Assembly: GCA_965226045.1 (NCBI GenBank)
Contig: CBDDBU010000002.1
Span: 1 to 40,259, forward strand
DNA length: 40,259 bases
DNA from: CBDDBU01 sp965226045
GTDB taxonomy: Bacteria > Pseudomonadota > Alphaproteobacteria > VGEJ01
Direction of reading: 5' to 3'
A model generated the notes under the pieces. That model had not been told where the DNA came from. It ran no database searches and worked only from the letters and a program-made list of their open reading frames with translations. Every line of letters starts with the position of its first letter. Position 1 is the stretch's first letter. The position numbers and the translations under genes were made by a program. Positions 8,283 through 15,670 of the stretch are shown here, piece after piece.

Positions 8283-9607
8283 TTCCAGGCCAGGGTCACC
8301 AGGTTCCATTCGCCCGTGACCTTGTCCAGGCCGCGTAGCGAGAACTGGCGGAAGCCCATGGCCGATTTGATGATGCCGAACACCGGTTCCGGCGTTTGCT
8401 TGCGCAGGGCGTAGAGTTGCCGGCCCTCGGGCGTCGCCAGTCGATGTGTCATCGCTTCCAGCGGCGTCGGGTTCTCCGGGGGCGGCGGCGCGCCGGCGAA
8501 GCGGTCCTTCCAGGAGAGATGATGGCGTTCCCGGCCGGGCGTGATCAACGGCGCGATCTCGGCCTCGGCGCAGGCGTTCACGTTGGCCTCGCTGAAGTAG
8601 CCGCTGTCCGCCAGCAGGGTCTCGGGCGCGCCCAGCGCCTCGGGAAGGCGGGCGAGCGCTTCCAGCGCCGGCTCGATTTGCCGCTTGTCGTTGGGGGCCT
8701 GGACCACGTCGTTGGTGACCACCAGCAGGCTGTCGGCCGCCACCAGGGCTTGGGCGTTGTAGGCCTGTTCGAAGCCGCCGCCGGCCACCGGCATGATGCG
8801 CGAGTCCGCGTCGGTCAGATTGACCTGGTCCTTCGGCCCGGGCCCGGCCACCGGCGGCTCGGGTGGACGGCCGCCCGGCTTGCGGCCCGTCTTCTCGGCC
8901 TTCTCCGCGCGCGCCTCGAGCTTCGCCTCGTACTCGGCCCGTTCCCGCTCAAGGCGTTCGCGCGCCCGCGCCTCGATCACCGCCTTAGCCTCGGCGATGC
9001 GGGCCAGACGATCCTCGCGCCGGGCCAGTTCCTCGGGCACCGACATCCCGTCGGGCACATCCGCCCCATCGGCCGCCTCCGCCAACGCCATCAACTCCGC
9101 CACCTCGGCCTTCAACCGGGCTTCGAGCTCGCAGGCGTGTTTCCACGACAGCGCGCTGTGCCGGCTCGCGTTGGCGTGCACCTTGGTGCCGTCCAGCGCC
9201 ACCGTGCCGAGCTTCAGCACCCCGGCTTCCCGGGCCAGCAGCAGCACCTCGACGAACAGCCCTTCGATCCGGTCGAGAAAACGCCGCCGGAACGCGGCGA
9301 TGGTATCGTGGTCGGGATGATCGTTGGCCGCGATGAAGCGGAAAGCGACAGAATCATAGGTCGCGCGCTCCAACTTGCGGCTCGAAAACACCCCCGTGGC
9401 GTAGCCGTAGACCAGAAGCCCCAGCAGCATGCTCGGGTGATAGGACGCCGAGCCCGAGCCGCGATAGGCCTTCACGAACGCCGAGAGGTCCAACTGCTCG
9501 ATCACCTCGACCACGAAGCGCGCCAGATGCCGCTCGGGAAGCCATTCCTCCACCGACGGCGGCAGCAGAAACCCCGTCTCCCGGTCGACCGGTCGGAAAT
9601 TGCTCAT
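8249..9607 (-). CDS. IS1182-family transposase
   Basis: Full-length 452-residue DDE transposase of the IS1182 group. The N-terminal part (RPVDRETGFLLPPSVEEWLP, then YHPSMLLGLLVYGYATGVFSSRKLE) is the family's DUF772-type domain. The first catalytic Asp is in LGTVALDGTKVHANASRH, followed by a long charged coiled insert rich in Arg, Glu and Ala (about 160-260). The second Asp is in LLADSGYFSEANV and the terminal Glu region is EPVFGIIKSAMGFRQFSLRGLDKV. The ATG at 9607 gives the usual MSNFRPVDRETG start, and a GTG or ATG 8-10 codons upstream is possible. The reading frame is intact. Confidence 0.95.
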   Translation of the reverse strand: MSNFRPVDRETGFLLPPSVEEWLPERHLARFVVEVIEQLDLSAFVKAYRGSGSASYHPSMLLGLLVYGYATGVFSSRKLERATYDSVAFRFIAANDHPDHDTIAAFRRRFLDRIEGLFVEVLLLAREAGVLKLGTVALDGTKVHANASRHSALSWKHACELEARLKAEVAELMALAEAADGADVPDGMSVPEELARREDRLARIAEAKAVIEARARERLERERAEYEAKLEARAEKAEKTGRKPGGRPPEPPVAGPGPKDQVNLTDADSRIMPVAGGGFEQAYNAQALVAADSLLVVTNDVVQAPNDKRQIEPALEALARLPEALGAPETLLADSGYFSEANVNACAEAEIAPLITPGRERHHLSWKDRFAGAPPPPENPTPLEAMTHRLATPEGRQLYALRKQTPEPVFGIIKSAMGFRQFSLRGLDKVTGEWNLVTLAWNIKRMFTLQYA

Positions 9608-9727
9608 GACGGCCTCCATCACGCGCGGGCAAATCAACTGATACCATCGAATCCTATTTCGACTCCCGGCTCAAGTCCGACAGGCTGCTAGGCTGGCCGC
9701 CCAGTTGGAATAACGAAAGGGCGTGCG

Positions 9728-11374
9728 GTGGCGGCGACGCTCCGGCTTACTGATCCCGGCCCGAAGGAGATCGCGCTCGGCACGACGGCGCGAGCGCGGG
9801 TGCTGACCGGAATCGACCTGGTGGCTGACGCGGTCGCGGCGACCCTGGGGCCGCGCGGGCGCACGGTCCTGATCGAGCGAGCCAACGCGACGGCCGAAAT
9901 ATCGCGCGATGGCTACACTGTCGTGCGGGCGATCGAACTCGGTGACCGTGCCGCCGACATGGGCGCGCGGATCGTTCGCGAGGTCGCCTATCAGACCGAC
10001 GACAGCGCTGGCGATGGCACGACCACCGCCGTCATCCTCACCGGCGCGATGGTGCGCGACGGGCTCCGGGCGACCGCCGCGGGGCTGGCGCCGCTAGCCG
10101 TCAAACGTGGCATCGATCGCGCCACCGCCGCGGCGCTCGCCGGACTCGAACGGCGCGCCCGTCCGCTCCGCTCGACCGCCGAGATCGCGCACATCGGTAC
10201 GATCTCGGCCAACGGCGACCGCCACGTCGGCGAGCTGCTGGCGCGTGCTCTCGACACGATCGGCCAGGAAGGCTTCGTCCTGGTCGAGGAGGGAACCGGT
10301 CGCGAGGTCGAACTTGAGCTGCGCGACGGCATGCATGTCGCCAGCGGCTACCTGTCCTCGCACTTCGTCACCGACGCTAAGCGCTGTGTGATCGAGATGG
10401 AGGAGCCCTACCTCCTCCTGCACGACGGCAAGATCACGAACTTCGACGCGATCGAGCCGGTGCTGCACGCGTTCGCCAAGTCGGACAAGTGGTTGCTGGT
10501 GATGGCCGAGGACGTGGTCGGCGAGGCGCTGGCGACGTTGGTGATCAACCGCCGCGACGCTGGCCTTAGGGTGGCCGCCGTCAAGGCGCCCGGGCTGGGC
10601 CCGCGCCGCAAGGCCATGCTGGAAGACATCGCGATCATGACCGGCGCCGAACTGGTCACGGCGGAGCGCGGCGACTCGCTCACCAAACTGCGGCCCGAGA
10701 TGCTCGGCCGCGCCGCCCGCGCCGTCGTCACCGCCGAGGCGACCACCATTATCGATGGACACGGCGATCGGGACGCGATCGCCGCCCGCTGCGGCGATCT
10801 CCGCGCGACGATCGAGCGCGAGCGTTATTTGTCCTACGACCGCGAGCAAACTCAGCAACGCCTGGCGCGGCTGGTGAGCGGTATCGCGGTGGTGCGGGTC
10901 GGCGGCGACACCGAGGTCGAGATCAAGCAGCGCAAGGAGATGGTCGTGGACGCGGTGAACGCCACCCGTGCGGCGGTGGCCGAGGGCATCCTGCCCGGCG
11001 GCGGAGTCGCGTTGGCCCGCTGCATCGAGGACGTGGCCGAGCTCGAAGCGGCTTCGTTGGACGAGCGCGCCGGCCTTGACGTCGTGCGGCGCGCCCTGGC
11101 GATTCCGCTCCGCCGCATCGCCGCGAGCGCGGGCGAGATCGGGACGCTGGCGGTCGCCCGCGTGTACGAGCACGACGATCCGGAGTGGGGTTTCGACGCG
11201 CGGTCGGCGACCTATGCCAACATGGTCGAGCGCGGCGTTATCGATCCGTTGCGGGTAGTCCGCGTGGCCCTGGCCAATGCCGCCTCGGCCGCCGGCCTGG
11301 TCATCACGACGGAGACTGTCGTGGCCGAGCGACCCAAGCCCAAGCGCGTTGTCTCGGCCTTCCCTGACGATTAG
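9728..11374 (+). CDS. groEL: Divergent GroEL (Cpn60) paralogue without GroES
   Basis: A 60-kDa chaperonin subunit of 548 residues. The ATPase residues are kept: D61 in SRDGYTVV (E. coli D52), D96 in AGDGTTTA (D87) and D408 in VVDAVNATRAAVAEG (D398), with the GILPGGGVAL loop. It departs from housekeeping GroEL in several ways. There is no (GGM)n tail; it ends VVSAFPDD. No groES gene lies in the window. The substrate/GroES-binding face is altered: H212 stands where E. coli has Y203 and E243 where it has L234, while Y208, F213, L246, L268 and V272 are kept. A GTG start at 9728 follows GAAAGGGCG. The ABC ATPase gene begins 41 bp after its stop on the same strand, so co-transcription is likely. 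An IS1182 element ends 36 bp upstream. That it is a client-specific paralogue is inference. Confidence 0.93.
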   Translation: MAATLRLTDPGPKEIALGTTARARVLTGIDLVADAVAATLGPRGRTVLIERANATAEISRDGYTVVRAIELGDRAADMGARIVREVAYQTDDSAGDGTTTAVILTGAMVRDGLRATAAGLAPLAVKRGIDRATAAALAGLERRARPLRSTAEIAHIGTISANGDRHVGELLARALDTIGQEGFVLVEEGTGREVELELRDGMHVASGYLSSHFVTDAKRCVIEMEEPYLLLHDGKITNFDAIEPVLHAFAKSDKWLLVMAEDVVGEALATLVINRRDAGLRVAAVKAPGLGPRRKAMLEDIAIMTGAELVTAERGDSLTKLRPEMLGRAARAVVTAEATTIIDGHGDRDAIAARCGDLRATIERERYLSYDREQTQQRLARLVSGIAVVRVGGDTEVEIKQRKEMVVDAVNATRAAVAEGILPGGGVALARCIEDVAELEAASLDERAGLDVVRRALAIPLRRIAASAGEIGTLAVARVYEHDDPEWGFDARSATYANMVERGVIDPLRVVRVALANAASAAGLVITTETVVAERPKPKRVVSAFPDD

Positions 11375-11415
11375 GATTGGCCGGTGAACCAACCCAGGTC
11401 AACCAGGAGAGCGCT

Positions 11416-12543
11416 ATGACGGGGCAGGCGATGGCCGACAATGGGGGGCCGCGCGGGCCGATCCTCGAAATCCGCGACCTCACCCATCGCTTCGGCGAGG
11501 TCGTGGCGGTGGATAATGTGTCCCTCGCCGCCGAACAGGGCGAGTTCCTGACCATTCTCGGCGAGAGCGGGTCGGGCAAAACAACCCTGCTCAGGGTGAT
11601 CTCGGGGCTGGAGACGCCGAGCGAGGTTGGGGCCCTGCGGATAGCCGGTGCGGATGTCTCGAAGACACCGGCCTCGGACCGCAACTGCACCACGGTCTTC
11701 CAGCACTACGCGCTGTTTCCCCACATGGCGGTCGGGGAGAACGTGGGCTACGGCTTGAAGGTGCGCGGGGTCGTGCCACGCGAGCGCGAGTTACGGTCGC
11801 GCGAGGCGCTCGACCTGGTCCGCCTCGGTGGCATGTACGATCGCCGCGTTCACCAGTTGAGCGGTGGTGAGCGTCAGCGCGTGGCGCTGGCGCGCGCGCT
11901 GGTCACGCGACCGGCGATCCTACTGCTCGACGAGCCCCTCGGCGCGCTCGACGAAAAGCTCCGCCTTGAAATGCAGGTCGAGCTGCTCGATCTCCACAAC
12001 AAACTTGGCATGACATTCATTTACATCACCCACAGCCAGGAAGAGGCGCTGACGATGTCGAACCGGGTGATTCTTATGCGCCAGGGGCGGATCGTCCAGG
12101 AGGGGCCGCCGCGCGATCTGTTCGATCGGCCGGTCAGCCGTTTCGTCGCCGACTTCATGGGCGTGGAGAACCTGCTGGATGGCGCGCTTGAGGGCGCGGC
12201 CGACGGCGCGGCGACGGCGCGGCTGGGTGAGCACACGGTACACGGGCGCTGGTGCGGCACGGGGGCGCCTCGAGTAGGTGAGCCGATCTGCGTCTGTGTG
12301 CGCGCCGAGGGAGTCCGCTTCGCCACCGGCGCGGGCGCGGAGCCCAACCGGATCGCCTGCCGACCGGGCGCGACCATCTATAAGGGCAAGTACGTCGACC
12401 AGACGCTGGAGACCGGCGTCGGCGTGCTCAACGCGCGGATTTGGGATCGCAACCTCGACCTCGGGTCGGTCAGCCACGTTTGGTGGCACGAGGAAGACTG
12501 TGTTATCGTCCCGGTTGGACTCGCAGAGACGCGTGTATCGTAA
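11416..12543 (+). CDS. PotA-type ABC importer ATPase
   Basis: Cytoplasmic ATP-binding subunit of a spermidine/putrescine-type (PotABCD) importer, 375 residues. It shows Walker A GESGSGKTT (49-57), a Q-loop in VFQHYALFPHM, the signature LSGGERQ (148-154), Walker B ILLLDEP (to E173), a D-loop and H206 in YITHSQEEA. It ends with a C-terminal TOBE-like regulatory domain (about 280-375) containing CVCVRAEGVRF. The ATG at 11416 is preceded by AGGAGAG at good spacing. A TTG at 11377 would add 13 residues and is less likely. It belongs to the operon groEL paralogue, ATPase, binding protein, permease, permease. The substrate is not evident, since the family also carries polyamines, Fe3+, thiamine and other cations. 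Confidence 0.93.
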   Translation: MTGQAMADNGGPRGPILEIRDLTHRFGEVVAVDNVSLAAEQGEFLTILGESGSGKTTLLRVISGLETPSEVGALRIAGADVSKTPASDRNCTTVFQHYALFPHMAVGENVGYGLKVRGVVPRERELRSREALDLVRLGGMYDRRVHQLSGGERQRVALARALVTRPAILLLDEPLGALDEKLRLEMQVELLDLHNKLGMTFIYITHSQEEALTMSNRVILMRQGRIVQEGPPRDLFDRPVSRFVADFMGVENLLDGALEGAADGAATARLGEHTVHGRWCGTGAPRVGEPICVCVRAEGVRFATGAGAEPNRIACRPGATIYKGKYVDQTLETGVGVLNARIWDRNLDLGSVSHVWWHEEDCVIVPVGLAETRVS

Positions 12544-12586
12544 CCTGGGGGACGAGTTTCACAACAGTGGAGAATGGAGGAAATCG

Positions 12587-13774
12587 ATGAGGAATAGCGA
12601 GCTGACACGCCGCGACGCGGTGAAAGGCGCCGCCGCCACCGTCGCAGTGGTCGCCACGGCGAGCTTCGATCCCGGTGCGCAGCAGGCCCTCGCGGCCGGC
12701 GCGGTAGTTACGGGTTATGGCGTAACGACGTCCCAGCTCAAGGACTGGGATATTATGACGAAGACTATCGGCCTTGAGATGAAGTGGACGGGCACTAACG
12801 CCGACATCGGTACTTACATGCGTGATGTGATCTCCAATGATCTTGGCGAGACTCACGACATATTTATCTTTGACGGCGGGACAGAGGATATCCTGGGGCC
12901 TCAAGGCTATTACGCCGTGCTACAGGAGGATCATCCTGAGCTTACCCTTTGGGATCGTACTTCAGACGCTTGGAAGCGTACGGACCTTCTGAAGGATAGA
13001 GATGGGGTGCAGTACGGGGTCCCGGTCATCGGTAATGGCGATAGCTTCGGCTATTTCCCCGACAAGATTGGCGCTAGCGCTGATGGCATGGACGAGATTT
13101 CTTTCGAGATGCTGTATGAGAGCGAGGTCACTCGCGGTCGTTGCTCGACTGATCAGAGTTGGTTGCTTTCGGGCAGTGAGATGGCCCACTACCTAAAGTA
13201 TCACGGTCGTGTGGAGATTGAGGATGCGACCGATGTGACCGGTCCCGAGATGCGGCAGGTTGTTGATTTCGCGATCGAGCGTAAGAAGGCGGGACAATTC
13301 CGCACACTTCATACGGCGTTCGAGGAACAGGTGCAGTTGTTGGCGAACCGTGAAGTTGACATTATCAACTGCTGGGAGCCCGCGACTAAGAATGCCAACC
13401 TTGAACTCGGCGCAGAGCTTGTGAAATATGCGTTTACGGTAGAGGGGTACTACAAGTGGGGTCACGGAGCCTATTGCCACACTAAGGCGGTGGAGCGTGG
13501 CGATAACCTCGACAATATCTACAAGATGCTTAACTACTATATGAGCGGTGAATACCGCGCATATCAGGCTGAGCAGCGTGGCTATGCTGGTCCTAATATG
13601 GACCTCGGCATTGAGTATGCCACGGCCAACGGCTGGGATGAGAGCAAAATCGCGAACCTCGCGTGGACCGAGAAGAAGGTTAACAAGAAGTTCGAGAAGC
13701 CGTTCTTTGGGAAACCGGCAGCTATTCATGCGTCCGAGATGGAAGAGGAGTGGCAGCGCTTCCTCAACGCCTGA
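12587..13774 (+). CDS. Tat-type extracellular solute-binding protein (PotD-like)
   Basis: Periplasmic receptor of the importer, 395 residues. The N-terminus MRNSELTRRDAVKGAAATVA carries a twin-arginine motif (T-R-R-D-A-V-K), a moderately hydrophobic stretch and a likely cleavage site near QALAAG (about residue 38). The mature part resembles family-1 solute-binding proteins (IFIFDGGTEDILGPQG, YGVPVIGNGDSFGYFPD, VDIINCWEPATKN, YYMSGEYRAYQAEQRGYAGP). The ATG at 12587 is fixed by GGAGG just upstream. An open frame extends upstream to 12278 inside the ATPase gene but is not used. Codon use is odd. After about residue 45 the third positions are much richer in T (9 of 15 Arg codons are CGT, with many CTT and GAT), while the signal region uses GC-rich codons like the neighbours. 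A hairpin follows the gene. Confidence 0.88.
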   Translation: MRNSELTRRDAVKGAAATVAVVATASFDPGAQQALAAGAVVTGYGVTTSQLKDWDIMTKTIGLEMKWTGTNADIGTYMRDVISNDLGETHDIFIFDGGTEDILGPQGYYAVLQEDHPELTLWDRTSDAWKRTDLLKDRDGVQYGVPVIGNGDSFGYFPDKIGASADGMDEISFEMLYESEVTRGRCSTDQSWLLSGSEMAHYLKYHGRVEIEDATDVTGPEMRQVVDFAIERKKAGQFRTLHTAFEEQVQLLANREVDIINCWEPATKNANLELGAELVKYAFTVEGYYKWGHGAYCHTKAVERGDNLDNIYKMLNYYMSGEYRAYQAEQRGYAGPNMDLGIEYATANGWDESKIANLAWTEKKVNKKFEKPFFGKPAAIHASEMEEEWQRFLNA

Positions 13775-13803
13775 GTTCGGATTGCTGACGTAATCAGGCT
13801 TAA

Positions 13804-13852
13804 GCTCGCCCCGGTGCGCCGCGCGCTCTGCGTCGCGGTGCCCGGGGCGAGC
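13804..13852 (+). terminator. Strong hairpin between binding-protein and permease genes
   Basis: A perfect 11-bp stem, GCTCGCCCCGG (13804-13814) with CCGGGGCGAGC (13842-13852), is extended inward by a CCGCG/CGCGG pairing. It is followed by GCTTTTG, a short T run. It lies in the 89-bp gap after the binding-protein stop, and the first permease ATG begins 11 bp after the stem. In binding-protein-dependent importers such hairpins usually give partial termination or protect the upstream message, so that the receptor is made in excess over the membrane subunits. That role is inferred here. Confidence 0.65.
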
Positions 13853-13863
13853 GCTTTTGCCCC

Positions 13864-14787
13864 ATGAGCAGTGTCGACGTGATTGCTGGACCCCGCGGTC
13901 TGAAGGGGTGGTACACCAACATGATGTCCGCTGGCTGGGCGGTGCCGGCGTTCGTCATCGTGTGGTTCTGCATCGTGATAGTGCCGCTTCTGATCATGGT
14001 GTATTTCAGCTTTCTCGATATGAAGGACTATCAGGTCTACTACGAGGATCCCTCGTTCAAGACCTGGTCGACGATCATCGAATCGGGCCGCTGGGTGGCC
14101 GTGGTCCGGACGCTGCGCATCACCGCCACACTCACGGTCATTCAACTTCTCATCGCCTTCCCGTTCGCGTTGTGGCTTGCCAAGGGCTGCCAATCCAAGG
14201 GCGTCAAGGCGTCGCTGATCACGTTGCTGACCATCCCGTTCTTCCTCGATGTCTCGTCGCGGATCATCGTGTGGCGCCCGATCCTCGGCACCAACGGCAT
14301 CATCAACACCGTGCTGATGGACCTCGGCGTTATTACCCAGCCGATGGAGTGGATGCTGTTCTCGGAGTTCGCGGTCCACTTCGGGATGCTCGCGCCCTAT
14401 TTTCCGACCATGGTGTTCCCGATCTTCCTTGTGCTTACGCTTATCGACGATGAGTACATCGAGGCCAGCCGCGACCTGGGGGCGAGTCCCGGCCAGACAC
14501 TACTGCACGTCATCTTGCCGCTGGCGTTGCCGGGCATCGTCGCCGGCATCGTCTTCACCATGGTGCCGCTGATGGCCGCGTTCGTGGAGCCCGGCATGTT
14601 GGGTGGCGGGTTCGTGAATCTGCTGGGCGATTCGATCGAGGCGGCGCTGCGCAATCTCAAATATCCAACCGCCGCCGCGCTCTCGACGTTGGTGATGATT
14701 CTGCTCGCGGTGTTGCTGGTGTTGCTGGTGATATCCTCGCGACGACGCGGCCCGCTCGGTGAGATATTCCGGACGATGAAGCGATGA
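13864..14787 (+). CDS. PotB-type ABC importer permease
   Basis: Integral inner-membrane subunit of the importer, 307 residues. There are six predicted helices beginning with AVPAFVIVWFCIVIVPLLIM. The cytoplasmic EAA loop that contacts the ATPase is EASRDLGASPGQTLLHVILP (about 199-218), followed by LALPGIVAGIVFTMVPLMAAFVEPG, which is typical of PotB/HisM-type permeases. A long periplasmic loop follows helix 1 (MKDYQVYYEDPSFKTW). The ATG start lies 11 bp after the hairpin stem, which may overlap its ribosome site region. Its stop overlaps the start of the next permease by four bases (ATGA), indicating translational coupling. Confidence 0.92.
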   Translation: MSSVDVIAGPRGLKGWYTNMMSAGWAVPAFVIVWFCIVIVPLLIMVYFSFLDMKDYQVYYEDPSFKTWSTIIESGRWVAVVRTLRITATLTVIQLLIAFPFALWLAKGCQSKGVKASLITLLTIPFFLDVSSRIIVWRPILGTNGIINTVLMDLGVITQPMEWMLFSEFAVHFGMLAPYFPTMVFPIFLVLTLIDDEYIEASRDLGASPGQTLLHVILPLALPGIVAGIVFTMVPLMAAFVEPGMLGGGFVNLLGDSIEAALRNLKYPTAAALSTLVMILLAVLLVLLVISSRRRGPLGEIFRTMKR

Positions 14788-15659
14788 CCGACGAGACGCT
14801 GCCCAACATCTCGGCGACGATTAACGAGCAGATGGGTCGCAAATCCAACCTGTTCTGGCGCCGAGTCGTATCGTCGGGGGGGTGGGTTCAGCTCGCCAAA
14901 TGGCTCGGGCTCTCGCTCATTATCCTCACCTACATCCCGCTGGTCTGGCTCGCCCTCATGTCGTTTAGCGCGCGCCCGCTTTCGGGCATGCCCTATCCGC
15001 TGACCCTCGACAATTATGTGAGCCTGGCCGGTGACGAGGCGTGGCGCATGCCCCTCGCCGAAAGTGTCATTCTCGGTTTGATCGTCGGCTTGGTCTGCAT
15101 GATGGTGGCGACGGCGGTCGGGCGCGCAGTTCCGCGTATGCACCGGCCGGGCGGCGTGCTGCTGCTGGCGCTCACACCGCTGTTCGTGCCCGCCCTGACG
15201 ATGGGGGCGGCGCTCTTCATCTTCTTGCGCGAGTATATGGACCTGCGCCTCGGAATGTGGTCAATCTTCATCGGCCACATCGTCTGGGCGCTGCCGTTCG
15301 CGCTGCTGCTGGTTCTGGTGGTCGTGACCCGCTTCGATATTCGCCTGCTCGAAGCGGCCGCGGACCTCGGCGCCTCGAGGTGGCGCCAGTTCTGGGACAT
15401 CGAGTTCCCGATCCTCAGGCCGGGCATCATCGGCGCCGGTTTGTTCGGCTTTCTCTTGTCGTTCAACGAGCTGCTGCGCTCGATCTTCGTGCGTGGCTCG
15501 GAGACGACGATGCCGATCTACAACTGGACCATGGCCGCGTCGCACCAGTCCCAAGTCCCGATCATCTTCTCGCTGGCGACCGTCATCCTCGCCGTCACGC
15601 TGCCGCTGATGGGCGGCTTCTTCTGGCTCTTGTTCGCCCGCCTCGACCGCACAAGTTAG
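14784..15659 (+). CDS. PotC-type ABC importer permease
   Basis: Second membrane subunit of the importer, 291 residues, with about six helices. The first is LGLSLIILTYIPLVWLALMS after a charged 35-residue cytoplasmic lead. The EAA loop is EAAADLGASRWRQFWDIEFP (about 190-209), followed by ILRPGIIGAGLFGFLLSFNELLRS as in PotC. The start ATG at 14784 overlaps the stop of the preceding permease in ATGA, so the two are made in equal amounts. It is the last gene of the operon. The next gene converges on it, with 11 bp between the stop codons and no obvious terminator hairpin. Confidence 0.92.
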   Translation: MTDETLPNISATINEQMGRKSNLFWRRVVSSGGWVQLAKWLGLSLIILTYIPLVWLALMSFSARPLSGMPYPLTLDNYVSLAGDEAWRMPLAESVILGLIVGLVCMMVATAVGRAVPRMHRPGGVLLLALTPLFVPALTMGAALFIFLREYMDLRLGMWSIFIGHIVWALPFALLLVLVVVTRFDIRLLEAAADLGASRWRQFWDIEFPILRPGIIGAGLFGFLLSFNELLRSIFVRGSETTMPIYNWTMAASHQSQVPIIFSLATVILAVTLPLMGGFFWLLFARLDRTS

Positions 15660-15670
15660 GCAACCGCCGC

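Larger units (their letters stand above)
8006..9691 (-). mobile_element. Complete IS1182-family insertion sequence
   Basis: The two ends are perfect 18-bp inverted copies: CTAGCAGCCTGTCGGACT at 8006-8023 and its complement AGTCCGACAGGCTGCTAG at 9674-9691. The outer four bases, CTAG, are self-complementary and are most simply a 4-bp target duplication, which makes the element itself CAGCCTGTCGGACT...G. One transposase gene lies on the minus strand. Between the left end and the transposase stop is an unusual tandem repeat (8083-8282). The element sits between the DMT transporter and the GroEL paralogue, only 36 bp before the GroEL start codon. Both ends and the gene are intact, so insertion may be recent. 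Confidence 0.93.

Noticed and set aside
9728..11374. Possibility that this is the housekeeping groEL
   Set aside because: No groES upstream, no GGM tail, altered apical residues and unusual loop sequences. I could not exclude it fully without the rest of the genome.
12278..12586. 103-codon N-terminal extension of the binding protein
   Set aside because: It lies inside the ATPase gene in another frame. The ATG at 12587 has a GGAGG site and begins a proper Tat signal.
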